DNA of 64,000 bases from JAPULR01 sp965238215 (GCA_965238215.1 OZ250180.1:682001-746000), one strand, 5' to 3'; shown: positions 34,161 to 44,305, counted from the stretch's first letter. Program-made: numbers and translations. The notes: generated by a model from the sequence alone, not told the origin.

Positions 34161-37100
34161 ATGCCCGATTTTGCCAGGCGAATGCTGAGCAACGACACCA
34201 TTTGGGGTCTGCTGGTCGTCACCGCCCTTGCGCTGCTAATAGCCTCATGCGCCCGAGAAGATCAGCCCCCACAGGACACTATCACCCCAACGACAACAGC
34301 ATCGCCGAGTCCAACACCTATGCCGGCACGACCGCCAACACCCACACCCACACCCACACCCACACCTACGCCTCTACCGACCCCAACCTCGCCACCGAGT
34401 CCAACACCGTCGCCTATACCCACCCCAACACCCATCCCTACACCCACGCCGACACCTACTTCTAGACCCACGCCTACGCCGACCCTAACGCCCACGCCCA
34501 CGCCGACACCCGCACCAACGCCACTACCCCTCTCAGACAGAGAGGCCCTCGCTGCCTTCTACGAAGCCACCGACGGTCCCAACTGGACCAACAACACCAA
34601 CTGGCTCAGCGACAGGCCCTTGGCCGAATGGCACGGCGTTGCCACCCACGACAACGGCCAGGTCCGCCTATTGGCCCTGGAAAATAACGGACTGAATGGT
34701 GAGATTCCTCCACAGCTAGCCAATCTCTCCAATCTGGAAATCCTCTCTCTTCCGCACAACATGCTAAGCGGCATGATCCCTCCGGGATTGACAGACCTTT
34801 CCAATCTGGAAATCCTCTCTTTTCAGTACAACCGCCTTAGTGGCAAGATCCCCCCGGAACTGGCCAACCTCTCCAACTTGCAAGTCCTCACCCTCTCGCA
34901 TAACCAACTGAGCGGCGAGATCCCTCCGGAACTCGGCAGTCTCGCCAACCTGGAATGGCTGAGTATTGACAACAACCAGTTGTACGGATGGATCCCTCCC
35001 ACCCTCGGCAACCTCTCTAAACTGGAAAGCCTTCAGCTCGCTCGAAACCAGCTAAGTGGCGAACTGCCCACCGAACTCACCAACATTCCCAATTTGATGA
35101 TCCTTCTGCTCTATGGCAACAATCTAAGCGGCTGCACTCCTGCCAGCCTTTGGGATGTAGAAGCCAATGACCTTGACCAGATCGGTCTGCAAGCCTGTGG
35201 CAGTGGGCCACCCCCAGAAATCCTTGCGGATACGGTAGCGCTCGTCGCCCTTTACGAATCCACTGACGGTCCCAACTGGGTCATAAACACCAACTGGCTC
35301 ACCGACAGACCCCTGGATGAGTGGTACGGCGTTACCACCGACGAAAACGGCCGGGTTGGAGTGTTGTCTCTCGACAATAATGGCCTGAGCGGTCAGATCC
35401 CCTCCCAGCTTGCCAATCTCTCCAACCTGCTGGTCATCTTTCTTCCTCGCAACAATCTGAGCGGCGAAATACCTTCGGAACTCTCCAAACTCTCCAATCT
35501 GCAAATGCTCTCCCTCTCCCACAACCGGCTTGGCGGCGAAATACCTCCCGAACTCGGCAGCCTCGCCAACCTGGGAGTGTTGAACTTGGACAGCAACCAA
35601 TTGGTCGGATCGATCCCCTCTACCCTCGGCGACCTCTCTCAATTGGAATCTCTTTGGCTCAATCAAAACCTGCTGAGCGGCGAATTCCCACCGGAACTGG
35701 CCAATCTCTCCAATCTGTGGAGTATAATCGTCGGAGACAACAATCTCAGCGGATGCACTCCTGCCAGCCTTTGGCACGTGGATGACAATGACCTTGAATA
35801 CCTCGCACTGCCCCCCTGCGGCATTGAGCGAACGCCCCAGTCTCTAGAAGACAGGGCCGCCCTCGTCGCCCTCTACGAAACCACAGATGGGCCAAACTGG
35901 AAAAACAACGCCAACTGGCTCGACGATGCACCGCTACGCGAGTGGTTCGGCGTGACCACCAACCTATTCGGCAGGGTCACAGAATTGAGACTTGGCGAAA
36001 ACGGATTGAGTGGGCAGATTCCATCGTCCATGACTAAGCTTGGCCACCTGGAAACATTGTACATTCATGGAAACCTGTTAAACGGTGAGATCCCTCCTGA
36101 ACTGGGCAACCTCTCCAACCTGCAAACACTGTCGTTACGCGGAAACTCGTTGCGGGGTGAGATTCCTCCGGAATTGGGCAGTCTGTATAACTTGGACACA
36201 CTGTCGTTAAGCGAGAATAAGCTCACCGGAGAGATTCCGCTGGAACTGGCAAGACTAGCCTTCTTGACCGAACTCTGGCTCAACAACAACCAATTGACTG
36301 GCCAGATCCCCCCAGAACTGGGCAACCTCTCCCGCCTGCAAAAACTGCATCTCGGGAACAACCAATTGAACGGCCCAATTCCGCCGGCACTGGGCAACCT
36401 CTCTCGCCTCAGAGACCTGTGGCTAAACAACAACCATCTGTCCGGCGAAATCCCCTTGGAACTAGGCAACCTCGCCAAATTACAAACGCTGTACTTACAT
36501 TACAACCAGTTGACCGGGGGTGTCCCTAAAGAGTTCGGTCAGCTCTCCAACCTGCGCGGCTTTTCTCTTGAAGGGAACCAGTTGACCGGAAAGATCCCCC
36601 TGGAACTAGGTGCACTATTTGATCTTGAATGGATTTCTCTCAGCGATAACCATTTGAGCGGCGTGATTCCCCCAGGGCTGGGCAATCTCTCCAACCTGAG
36701 CCACCTCTCTCTGGATCAGAACCAGCTGATCGGACAGATTCCGCCTGAACTTGGCAGCCTCTCCAACTTGGAAAGCCTGTTTCTGGGCAGCAACCAGTTG
36801 ACCGGCGAGATCCCTCCGGAGCTCGGCAGCCTCAACCAGCTAGAAGGCCTTTCATTGGGCAGTAACCAGTTGACTGGCGAGATTCCTCCGGAGCTCGGAA
36901 ATCTCTCCAACCTACTATTCCTGAGTCTGAGCTTCAATCAATTTACCGGGGAAATTCCGCCAGCGCTGGGCAATCTTTCCAAACTAAGTTCGCTGGGCCT
37001 TAGGAATAACCAACTGAGTGGCGCGATACACCGGGAGCTATCCAACCTCTCTAATCTGAGCGCCTTGAATGCTCGCGGAAACCTGTTGCTCGGCTGCGCA

Positions 37101-39836
37101 CCTCCGAGCCTATGGAATGTGCAAAACAATGACCTCAATTGGAGCAGTCTTTCAGCCGACGGAAGCAAGTCAATGCCGCAGGTCACTGTGGACAGACAGG
37201 CTCTGGTTGCCTTCTACCACGCTACGGACGGACCGAACTGGAAAAACAACGATAACTGGCTGAGCGACAGGCCCTTCGGCGAGTGGTTCGGACTAACCAC
37301 CGACGCCAACGGCCAGGTACTTCAGTTGTGCCTCGGTGATAATTCACTAAGCGGGCAGATTCCGCCAGAACTCGGCAATCTCTCAAGTCTCAAAGAACTG
37401 TGGCTCAATAATAACCGGTTGACCGGCGAAATACCCACGGAACTCGGAAGTCTATCTGACCTCCGATGGCTTAATCTGAGCAATAACCGGTTAATCGGCG
37501 AGATTCCATCGGAACTCGGCAGCTTATCTAACCTCCAATGGCTGAATTTGGGCAACAACCAGTTGTCCGGAGATATCCTTCCGCAATTGGGCAGCCTCCT
37601 TAATATGAAGGGACTGCTGCTCTCCCGTAACATGCTGAGTGGCCGGATACCACCGGAGCTGACGGGCCTGGACAACCTGGAAACGCTTGACCTTAGCAAC
37701 AACCAGATTGGGGGGGAGATTCCCACGGGCCTGGCCAATATCCCCAACTTGATAACTATGCGTGTTGCCGGAAATTCATTGGCAGGCTGTGCGCTCCCGA
37801 GCTTGTGGAGTGTGCGAAACAATGACCTACACTTCCTTGGTCTGTCCGTCTGTGGGAGAGACCAAGGTCCGCAGGTCCTTATGGATAGAGAGGTGCTAGT
37901 CGCTCTTTACGAAGCCACCGACGGGCCAAACTGGGAAGACAATACCAACTGGCTGAGCGACAAGCCCCTCAGCGAATGGTACGGCGTTACTACCAATGAC
38001 GATAACCGGGTAATCCAACTGCATCTTTGGGGCAACCGGTTGAAGGGAAAGATTCCACCGGAACTCGGAAGCCTACCCAAACTAACCGGGTTGTGGCTTG
38101 ATAACAACCATCTGAGCGACGCGATTCCACCGGAACTCGGAAATCTCTTCGGTTTGTTTGTCCTCTCTCTTGCAGGAAACCGGATAAGCGACGAAATCCC
38201 TCAGGTCCTCGGCAGCCTATCTAATCTGGAACGGCTCAATCTGAACAGCAACCACTTGACCGGCGAGATACCTCCGCAACTCGGCAACTTACCCAACCTG
38301 AATTACTTGCTGCTTTCACACAACCTGTTGAGCGGAGAAATCCCACCTGAACTAAGTAATATCTCCAGCCTTAGGACGTTAGGACTCAGTGACAACCGGC
38401 TAAGTGGGGCGATACCGACAGCGCTTACCAGCCTTTCCAAGTTGGCCAACTATTCCACGCTGAGAGTTCTTTATGTCGCTAGGAACCTACTCGTCGGATG
38501 CGTTCCCCCACTCCTGTGGAATGTGCCAAATAATGACTTCCACCTGCTCAGTCTCCCATACTGCAGAAACGACCAGGCCCAGGTGCTCTCAGACCGGGAG
38601 GCGCTTATAGCCTTCTACGAGGCTACCAATGGCCACAATTGGAACAACAACGTCAACTGGACGACTAATCATCCCCTAGACTCCTGGCACGGAGTAACCA
38701 CAGACGAAAATGGCCGTGTCATTAGACTCAGCCTTAACGAAAACGGGTTGTCCGGAGAGATCCCTTCGGCCCTGGAGAACCTCGACAGCCTCCAATCTAT
38801 ATCCCTCTACGGAAACAAATTGACCGGTCCGATTCCTCCGGAAATCGGCAACCTCTCCAACCTTAGGGGGATCTTGCTACTTGATAACCAGTTGGCTGGT
38901 CCGATTCCTCCTGAAATTGGCAAGCTCTCTAATCTCCGGTCACTCTGGATCGACGACAATCACCTGAGCGGGGCGATTCCAGCAGAACTAGCCAACCTCA
39001 CCAATTTGGAAGTAATGAAGATCCGCGGAAACCGCTTGATCGGCCAAATCATACCGGAACTTGTAAACCTCTCCAACCTCAGAGAGCTGTCGCTCGATCA
39101 CAACAATTTGAGCGGGGAAATTCCCTCGTGGCTTGCTAAACTTTCCAACCTAACCTCACTCACCCTAAACAGCAACTTGTTGAGCGGGGAGATTCCACCG
39201 GAACTAGCCGGCCTCTCTAACCTCCAACGGCTCAACCTGAGTTTCAACCAGTTATCGGGCGGAATTCCCCCTGAACTCGGCAACCTCCCCAACTTGCAGA
39301 GCCTACTGCTCCGCCGCAGCTTCTTGGACGGGCCAATTCCACCCGAGCTAGCCAACCTCTCCAGCCTCAGTGAACTGTGGCTTCATGGCAACGAACTGAC
39401 AGGTGAAATCCCTGCGGGATTCGGCCGCCTCTCCAATTTGCACACCCTCATGCTTTTTGAAAACCAACTAACCGGGGAGATTCCTCGGGAATTGGGAAGT
39501 TTGTCTAACCTCCAGCGCTTGGGCCTGGACTCCAACGAGCTAACCGGAGAGATTCCCGTGGAACTGGGCAATCTCTCCGAACTATACCGCCTCAATCTCG
39601 CACACAACCAACTGACCGGAGAAATCCCGCCGGTACTCGGCGCCCTTTCAGACCTCAGATTCCTGCGGTTAAATAGGAACCGTCTGAGCGGCGAGATACC
39701 ACTGGAACTGGGCAACCTCTCCATGCTGGAATGGTTGAACCTCTCCGGCAACTCCCTATCCGGCTGCATCCCCACCGGCCTGGAGGAGGTGGAAACCAAC
39801 GACCTCTCCTCCCTCGAACTCCCCTCCTGCCCTTAG
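34161..39836 (+). CDS. Giant surface lipoprotein with six plant-type LRR modules
   Basis: 1891 residues from ATG 34161 (GAGG upstream). The signal TIWGLLVVTALALLIASC ends in a lipobox. A Thr/Pro linker (about 34285-34520) follows. Six N-caps of the DREALxALYEATDGPNW/NWLSDxPLxEWxGVTT type occur near 34530, 35224, 35847, 37187, 37878 and 38586. Each precedes 24-residue repeats with GEIPPELGNLSNL consensus and most end in a cap L.GC.PxxLW.V..NDL. The third and sixth modules are the longest. It is a paralogue of the protein at 29191 and shares linker and caps, pointing to amplification by recombination. Probable role: cell-surface recognition; ligand unknown. Confidence 0.87.
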   Translation: MPDFARRMLSNDTIWGLLVVTALALLIASCAREDQPPQDTITPTTTASPSPTPMPARPPTPTPTPTPTPTPLPTPTSPPSPTPSPIPTPTPIPTPTPTPTSRPTPTPTLTPTPTPTPAPTPLPLSDREALAAFYEATDGPNWTNNTNWLSDRPLAEWHGVATHDNGQVRLLALENNGLNGEIPPQLANLSNLEILSLPHNMLSGMIPPGLTDLSNLEILSFQYNRLSGKIPPELANLSNLQVLTLSHNQLSGEIPPELGSLANLEWLSIDNNQLYGWIPPTLGNLSKLESLQLARNQLSGELPTELTNIPNLMILLLYGNNLSGCTPASLWDVEANDLDQIGLQACGSGPPPEILADTVALVALYESTDGPNWVINTNWLTDRPLDEWYGVTTDENGRVGVLSLDNNGLSGQIPSQLANLSNLLVIFLPRNNLSGEIPSELSKLSNLQMLSLSHNRLGGEIPPELGSLANLGVLNLDSNQLVGSIPSTLGDLSQLESLWLNQNLLSGEFPPELANLSNLWSIIVGDNNLSGCTPASLWHVDDNDLEYLALPPCGIERTPQSLEDRAALVALYETTDGPNWKNNANWLDDAPLREWFGVTTNLFGRVTELRLGENGLSGQIPSSMTKLGHLETLYIHGNLLNGEIPPELGNLSNLQTLSLRGNSLRGEIPPELGSLYNLDTLSLSENKLTGEIPLELARLAFLTELWLNNNQLTGQIPPELGNLSRLQKLHLGNNQLNGPIPPALGNLSRLRDLWLNNNHLSGEIPLELGNLAKLQTLYLHYNQLTGGVPKEFGQLSNLRGFSLEGNQLTGKIPLELGALFDLEWISLSDNHLSGVIPPGLGNLSNLSHLSLDQNQLIGQIPPELGSLSNLESLFLGSNQLTGEIPPELGSLNQLEGLSLGSNQLTGEIPPELGNLSNLLFLSLSFNQFTGEIPPALGNLSKLSSLGLRNNQLSGAIHRELSNLSNLSALNARGNLLLGCAPPSLWNVQNNDLNWSSLSADGSKSMPQVTVDRQALVAFYHATDGPNWKNNDNWLSDRPFGEWFGLTTDANGQVLQLCLGDNSLSGQIPPELGNLSSLKELWLNNNRLTGEIPTELGSLSDLRWLNLSNNRLIGEIPSELGSLSNLQWLNLGNNQLSGDILPQLGSLLNMKGLLLSRNMLSGRIPPELTGLDNLETLDLSNNQIGGEIPTGLANIPNLITMRVAGNSLAGCALPSLWSVRNNDLHFLGLSVCGRDQGPQVLMDREVLVALYEATDGPNWEDNTNWLSDKPLSEWYGVTTNDDNRVIQLHLWGNRLKGKIPPELGSLPKLTGLWLDNNHLSDAIPPELGNLFGLFVLSLAGNRISDEIPQVLGSLSNLERLNLNSNHLTGEIPPQLGNLPNLNYLLLSHNLLSGEIPPELSNISSLRTLGLSDNRLSGAIPTALTSLSKLANYSTLRVLYVARNLLVGCVPPLLWNVPNNDFHLLSLPYCRNDQAQVLSDREALIAFYEATNGHNWNNNVNWTTNHPLDSWHGVTTDENGRVIRLSLNENGLSGEIPSALENLDSLQSISLYGNKLTGPIPPEIGNLSNLRGILLLDNQLAGPIPPEIGKLSNLRSLWIDDNHLSGAIPAELANLTNLEVMKIRGNRLIGQIIPELVNLSNLRELSLDHNNLSGEIPSWLAKLSNLTSLTLNSNLLSGEIPPELAGLSNLQRLNLSFNQLSGGIPPELGNLPNLQSLLLRRSFLDGPIPPELANLSSLSELWLHGNELTGEIPAGFGRLSNLHTLMLFENQLTGEIPRELGSLSNLQRLGLDSNELTGEIPVELGNLSELYRLNLAHNQLTGEIPPVLGALSDLRFLRLNRNRLSGEIPLELGNLSMLEWLNLSGNSLSGCIPTGLEEVETNDLSSLELPSCP

Positions 39837-40106
39837 GTGCGGCCCGCCAACCGCCCTTTTGTCCTCCTGCCCGCCAACCATTCCTGCGTTGCCCATTTTC
39901 AAATATCATCCTGATCCCATCGAACTGGACCCGAGGAATCTCGCTGTACTCGCGCCAACATCCGCCCCTCTTACGACCCAAAACCACCCCCCACCCAGCA
40001 ACCACCCCTCCGGTTGACTCCCTCCACCCATAACGCTAGCATTGCCGACATCACTACAGGCACAAAACCCCACGGTTCGCCCCACCATCACCCCAGGAGG
40101 CCCCAA
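39837..40106. other. Gap before the first amidohydrolase
   Basis: No gene seen. It ends in AGGAGG (40095-40100), which fixes the next start. Confidence 0.3.
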
Positions 40107-41282
40107 ATGGAAATCAAATTCGGACTCATCAGCTGCGACAGCCACGCCCAGGAGCACCCCGAAACCTGGACCAGCCGCATGTCCAAGACCAGATGGGGCG
40201 ACCGCATCCCCCGCGTCGTCGAAACAACCGACCCCGCCGCCGCCGTTGCACCCTTCAGCGGCTCCATTGAGCGTTGGTTCATCGACGGAAAGTTCACCGA
40301 GACCCGCGGCACCGTCAACTGCCCCACCGCCATGGGAGACCCCCTCCGCAAGACCTACCCCCAGCGCTGGGAAGAAGTTCCCCGCTTTGTCTACGACCCC
40401 AAGACCCGCCTCGAAGCTCAGGACAAGGACGGCATCGACGCAGAAGTCCTCTTTCCCAACATCGGTGGCCAGTCCGGCGAGCTCTTCGTCAAGTACGACC
40501 CGGGGTTCGAACTAGCCTGCGTACAGGCCTACAACGACCACATCAGCGAAGAATGGATAGCCGCCAGCGATCGCTACGTCGGCCTCGCCGTCATCCCCTA
40601 CAAGTCCGGCATCGACGCCACCGTCGCCGAAATCCGCCGCAGCGTTAAGAACGGCCACAAGGGCATCGTCATGCTCGCCGAACCCAGCCAGAACGACGAC
40701 GGCCTCCCCCACGTCAACGACGGCTATTGGAACCCCGTTTGGGACGCCTGCCAGGAGCTCGACGTGCCCGTCCACTTCCACGCCGGCGCCGGCATGAGCA
40801 AGCTCGCCCTCGACCGCTGGGAAGGCTACACCCGCAACCAGCTGCAGGCCATGGGCCCCGCCGCCAGCTTCGGCCTCCAGGCCCAGTCCATCCCCAACAT
40901 GCTCCTATCCGGCACCCTCGAACGCTTCCCCCAACTCAAAATAGTCTGCGCCGAAACCGGCCTCGGTTGGGTCAACTACATCATCGAGGCCTGCGACCAC
41001 GAATGGGAAAAACGCCACCTCTGGACGGAGGGCCTCGTCAATCGCCCCAGCGACGTCTTTCATCGCCAGATCTTCGTCGACTTCTGGTACGAGTCCGCCG
41101 GCGTCGAGCAGAGACACAGCATCGGCATGGAGAACATCATGTGGGAATCGGACTTCCCCCACTCCACCTCAACCTGGCCCGATTCCTGGAAGTTTATCGA
41201 GCGCACTCTGAAGGACGTTCCCCAGGAGGAGCGCTACCCCCTGATGGCGGGCAACGCCATTAGAATCTACAAGATGGCCTGA
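40107..41282 (+). CDS. Amidohydrolase-2 family metal-dependent hydrolase/decarboxylase
   Basis: 391 residues from ATG 40107, 6 nt after AGGAGG; the upstream open frame is not coding. It begins LISCDSHAQEHPETW (DxH replacing the usual HxH), later VPVHFHAGAG, CAETGLGWVNYIIE and MWESDFPHSTSTWPDS with the conserved His and Asp of the ACMSD/Amidohydro_2 TIM barrel. Relatives decarboxylate or hydrate aromatic or ring-cleavage acids. A paralogue follows at 41866. Confidence 0.87.
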   Translation: MEIKFGLISCDSHAQEHPETWTSRMSKTRWGDRIPRVVETTDPAAAVAPFSGSIERWFIDGKFTETRGTVNCPTAMGDPLRKTYPQRWEEVPRFVYDPKTRLEAQDKDGIDAEVLFPNIGGQSGELFVKYDPGFELACVQAYNDHISEEWIAASDRYVGLAVIPYKSGIDATVAEIRRSVKNGHKGIVMLAEPSQNDDGLPHVNDGYWNPVWDACQELDVPVHFHAGAGMSKLALDRWEGYTRNQLQAMGPAASFGLQAQSIPNMLLSGTLERFPQLKIVCAETGLGWVNYIIEACDHEWEKRHLWTEGLVNRPSDVFHRQIFVDFWYESAGVEQRHSIGMENIMWESDFPHSTSTWPDSWKFIERTLKDVPQEERYPLMAGNAIRIYKMA

Positions 41283-41865
41283 GGAATCCCCGAAATCCCT
41301 TCCCCCACTACTATGAAAATAGCTCGCCACACATCTCCCCCCTCTTGTCCTCGCGAATGCGGGGACCCATCCCTCCTTCTTGTCCTCGCGGATGCGGGAA
41401 CCCACCCAACTCAACCCACGCCCATCTCTCCCGTGGCGGACGCACACAGCCTCCCTCTTGTCTTCGCGTATACGGGGACCCACCCAACTCAACCCTCCCC
41501 CATCTCTCCCGTGCCAGACGCACACACCCCCCCTCTTGTCCTCGCGAATGCGGGGACCCTTCCCCCTCCCGTCATTCCGGCGCAAGCCGGAATCCATCCC
41601 AGAACCCTAAGACTGAACGATTCCACAAAACATACCCTTCCGTGATTATGAGCATCACCACCCCCACTACTATGAGAATAGCCCTCCAAACATCTTCCCG
41701 TAGGGGCAATCCCTTGTGGTTACGCTCCCCCAATTCCTACACATTTCATTCTGAGCGCAGCGAAGCGAAGTCGAAGAATCCCCCACACAACATCCAAAGG
41801 AGCATCTCCTCTGTCATTCTGAGCACAGCGAAGAATATCTCACGCAACATCCAAAGGAGGATCGG
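41283..41865 (+). repeat. Repeat-dense gap between two amidohydrolase genes
   Basis: No gene. It holds four tandem-like TTGTCxTCGCGxATGCGGGG copies (near 41342, 41385, 41458, 41536), a perfect ATTCCGGC-GCAA-GCCGGAAT hairpin (41574-41593), a CGTAGGGGCAATCCC copy (41699) and two CATTCTGAGCG...GAAGAATC copies (41746-41782, 41815-41840). AAAGGAGG at its end serves the next gene. Confidence 0.75.
41574..41593. repeat. GCCGGAAT hairpin with GNRA tetraloop
   Basis: Perfect 8-bp stem closed by GCAA; the best preserved copy of this family in the window. Confidence 0.7.
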
Positions 41866-42996
41866 GTGGAACTAGAGCACGGCCTTATCAGCGTGGACGA
41901 CCACGTTCAGGAGACCCCGGAAACCTGGAGCGCCTACATGTCCTCCCAGAAATGGGGCGATCTGATCCCCCATCTAGAAGACCGCGAAGACGGCTCTCAA
42001 ACCTGGGTTGTTGCCGGCCATAGACTCGACGACCGCCCCCTCGCCGAAACCGGCGCCCTCATGCCCGACCGCAACCAGTCCCCCCAACGCTGGGAAGACG
42101 TGCCCGCCGCCGCCTACGACCCCTCCCAACGGCTCCGCGCCATGGACGCCGACGGCGTCGACTGCCAGGTCCTCTACCCCAGCCTCTCCGGCGGCTCCGG
42201 CGAAGTCATCGGCGCAATCTCAGACCCCGCCCTTCAGCTGGCCTGTGTTCAAGCCTACAACAACTGGCTCGTCGACGCGTGGAAGAGCAGCAGCCCCCGA
42301 TTCATCCCCCAATGCCTCGTCCCTATCTACTCTCCCCAGAAAGCCGCCACTGAAGTCGCCCGCGCCGTCGCCCTCGGCCACCGCGGTGTCGTCATGCCCG
42401 GCACCCCCTGGGACCTCCAGGACGTGCCCCACGTAAACGACCCCGCATGGGACCCCCTATGGACCGTCTGCCAGGACCTGCAAGTCCCCGTCTGCTTCCA
42501 CTCCGGCGCAACCCCCAAAGTGCGGCTGCAGGCCTGGAAGGGTTTCTCCCCCGTCCTCACCGACGCCATGAACGCCATCACCGGCCCCGTCAGCAGCGCC
42601 CCCATCCTGGCCAACCTCCTCTTCTCCCGCATCCTCACCCGCTTTCCCACCCTCAAGTTCGTCCTCGCCGAGACCTCCCTCGCCTGGGGCGCCTACCAGA
42701 TTGAGACCGCCGACCACCAGTTCGAGCGTCAGCGACTTCATAACGATGGCTACGAGTTCAAGCCTTCGGAGTTGTTCCGACGCCAGTGCTACATGACTGG
42801 ATGGTACGACCGGGCCGGCCTCCAGGTCCGAAGTTATCTGGGCGTGGAGAACATCATGTGGCAATCCAACTTCCCTCGCACCACCTCCTCCTGGCCCAAC
42901 ACCCGCCAATACATAGAGCGCAGCTTCGCCAACATCCCCGAGGACGAGCGCCAGCAAATCCTCACCACCAACCCCACCACCCTCTACCACCTCTAG
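41866..42996 (+). CDS. Amidohydrolase-2 family protein (paralogue of 40107 gene)
   Basis: 376 residues from GTG with AAAGGAGG 5 nt upstream. The start LISVDDHVQETPETW matches its neighbour, as do MDADGVDCQVLYPSL, VPVCFHSGA, LAETSLAWGAYQIE and MWQSNFPRTTSSWP. Note Asn for the Asp in the ESDFPHS motif of its paralogue (QSNFPRT), so a conserved metal-site or catalytic residue may be lost and the specificity may differ. The two are separated by a repeat cluster rather than forming a tight operon. Confidence 0.85.
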   Translation: MELEHGLISVDDHVQETPETWSAYMSSQKWGDLIPHLEDREDGSQTWVVAGHRLDDRPLAETGALMPDRNQSPQRWEDVPAAAYDPSQRLRAMDADGVDCQVLYPSLSGGSGEVIGAISDPALQLACVQAYNNWLVDAWKSSSPRFIPQCLVPIYSPQKAATEVARAVALGHRGVVMPGTPWDLQDVPHVNDPAWDPLWTVCQDLQVPVCFHSGATPKVRLQAWKGFSPVLTDAMNAITGPVSSAPILANLLFSRILTRFPTLKFVLAETSLAWGAYQIETADHQFERQRLHNDGYEFKPSELFRRQCYMTGWYDRAGLQVRSYLGVENIMWQSNFPRTTSSWPNTRQYIERSFANIPEDERQQILTTNPTTLYHL

Positions 42997-43101
42997 CCAA
43001 ACAACAACATCGCCGCTCAACCCGTAGGGGCAATCCCTTGTGGTTGCCCTTAGCCGTTGATTTGGAAAGGAACCGAGCGACATCGAAAAATGGAGAGCTA
43101 A

Positions 43102-43821
43102 ATGACTAAGACAGGCGCAATCACAGCAGCGGTCATATTTGTTATTGCGGCTGCAGTCCTGTTCTTCATGGTCTCATCTTGCGACCCCGGTCAGGAAGGA
43201 TCGACAGGGCCGGCGGGTGAGACGGGACGGACCGGCCAAGCCGGAGAAACAGGGCCTAGAGGGCCGGAGGGACCGCCGGGCGAGACAGGTCCAGCCGGAG
43301 AAACGGGGCCTAGAGGGCCGGAGGGGCCGCCAGGGCCTGCGAGGCCGCCGGGCGAGGCGGCTGACCTGTCCGACGCAGTGATATGGCCGGAGTTGCGGAT
43401 TGACGTCACTATGTCGACGCGCTGTGCTGAACGCATCCTTGACACGTATGAATTTGAGGGCACGACCACGGCTATCGAGCGTCAGAAAAGGAGTTTGGAG
43501 TACTTGTTGGCGCAGCCCGCAAGATACATGGCCGACTGGCACATTGACCGCATTCGCGACTGGATGGGTCGAACCGACTCAGTCCAACGCGCGTGTGAGG
43601 ACGACAGGGAGGCGCTGCAACTCTTCTACCGAGCTCGAGACAACAACCCGATGGGAGATTCGCGCGCCGACGGACTTCAAGCCTACTGGTATTGCGCCTA
43701 TCCCGACGATGACCTATTGGGCGGCGATTACGGCGGCGATCTTTGGAACGATTCGGAGGATTGCTCCACGGTTGAGCAATGGATACCGCCATCGTGGATA
43801 CCCGCAGAAGAACGACCTTGA
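43102..43821 (+). CDS. Collagen-like lipoprotein
   Basis: 239 residues. The signal ends FFMVSSC (Cys27). Residues about 31-85 are Gly-X-Y triplets (GPAGETGRTG, GPRGPEGPPG) including a nearly exact internal duplication. The Gly-X-Y phase is broken once near ARPPGE. The C-terminal ~150 residues (WPELRIDVTMSTRC...) have several Cys and Trp and are not recognised; they may form the trimer head. A surface filament or adhesin is plausible. Confidence 0.75.
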   Translation: MTKTGAITAAVIFVIAAAVLFFMVSSCDPGQEGSTGPAGETGRTGQAGETGPRGPEGPPGETGPAGETGPRGPEGPPGPARPPGEAADLSDAVIWPELRIDVTMSTRCAERILDTYEFEGTTTAIERQKRSLEYLLAQPARYMADWHIDRIRDWMGRTDSVQRACEDDREALQLFYRARDNNPMGDSRADGLQAYWYCAYPDDDLLGGDYGGDLWNDSEDCSTVEQWIPPSWIPAEERP

Positions 43822-43990
43822 GCGCACCATACCTTCCCTCTAAGAGCAGTGCCAATTGGTGCACGCTCTTCCTCATACTTCACGGAATTATCATCATAGC
43901 CTCTAACCACTCACCGTCATTGAAGACACCCCAACTCAACTCCACAAATTGAGGCTAGCACGAGGAAGAGACACTTGCTAACCAAGGATA

Positions 43991-44305
43991 ATGCCGATGT
44001 CTGAACTCGCCCAACTGCAGAAAGCCATAGCCGAGACCAGAGCGAAACGAGGCTTCTGGACCGACCCTCTCAATATTCACCTGATGCTCACAGAGGAGGT
44101 CGGCGAAATCGCAACAGAGCTAAAGCCCCTCTGGTCCGACAACTACGGCGACTTCGACCCCACCCGCCTCCAAGAAGAAATCGCCGATGCATTCGTCCTC
44201 CTCTCAGCCCTCGCAACCCGCTTCGACATCGACATCGCAACCGCCGTCACCAAGAAATTCTTCCAAAAGGACAGCCTCCGCCCCTGGAAATCCACCAGGC
44301 GATGA
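43991..44305 (+). CDS. MazG-like nucleotide pyrophosphohydrolase
   Basis: 104 residues. The four-helix MazG core shows LTEEVGEIATELKPL and LQEEIADAFVLLSAL, giving the ExxE...ExxD metal-binding pattern. Such enzymes hydrolyse non-canonical or excess NTPs. A second copy is at 45318. Start ATG 43991; a second Met (MSELAQLQKAI) two codons later is also possible. Confidence 0.85.
   Translation: MPMSELAQLQKAIAETRAKRGFWTDPLNIHLMLTEEVGEIATELKPLWSDNYGDFDPTRLQEEIADAFVLLSALATRFDIDIATAVTKKFFQKDSLRPWKSTRR

Noticed and set aside
34161..39836. Eukaryotic (plant) contamination suggested by LRR type
   Set aside because: The gene has a bacterial lipoprotein signal, no introns, and lies between bacterial genes on the same contig; related LRRs are also fused to a bacterial PD40 propeller here.
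41340..41570. Possible CRISPR array
   Set aside because: The four TCCTCGCGxATGCGGGG copies vary in sequence, spacing is irregular (43, 73, 78 nt), intervening DNA is itself repetitive, and no cas genes are near.
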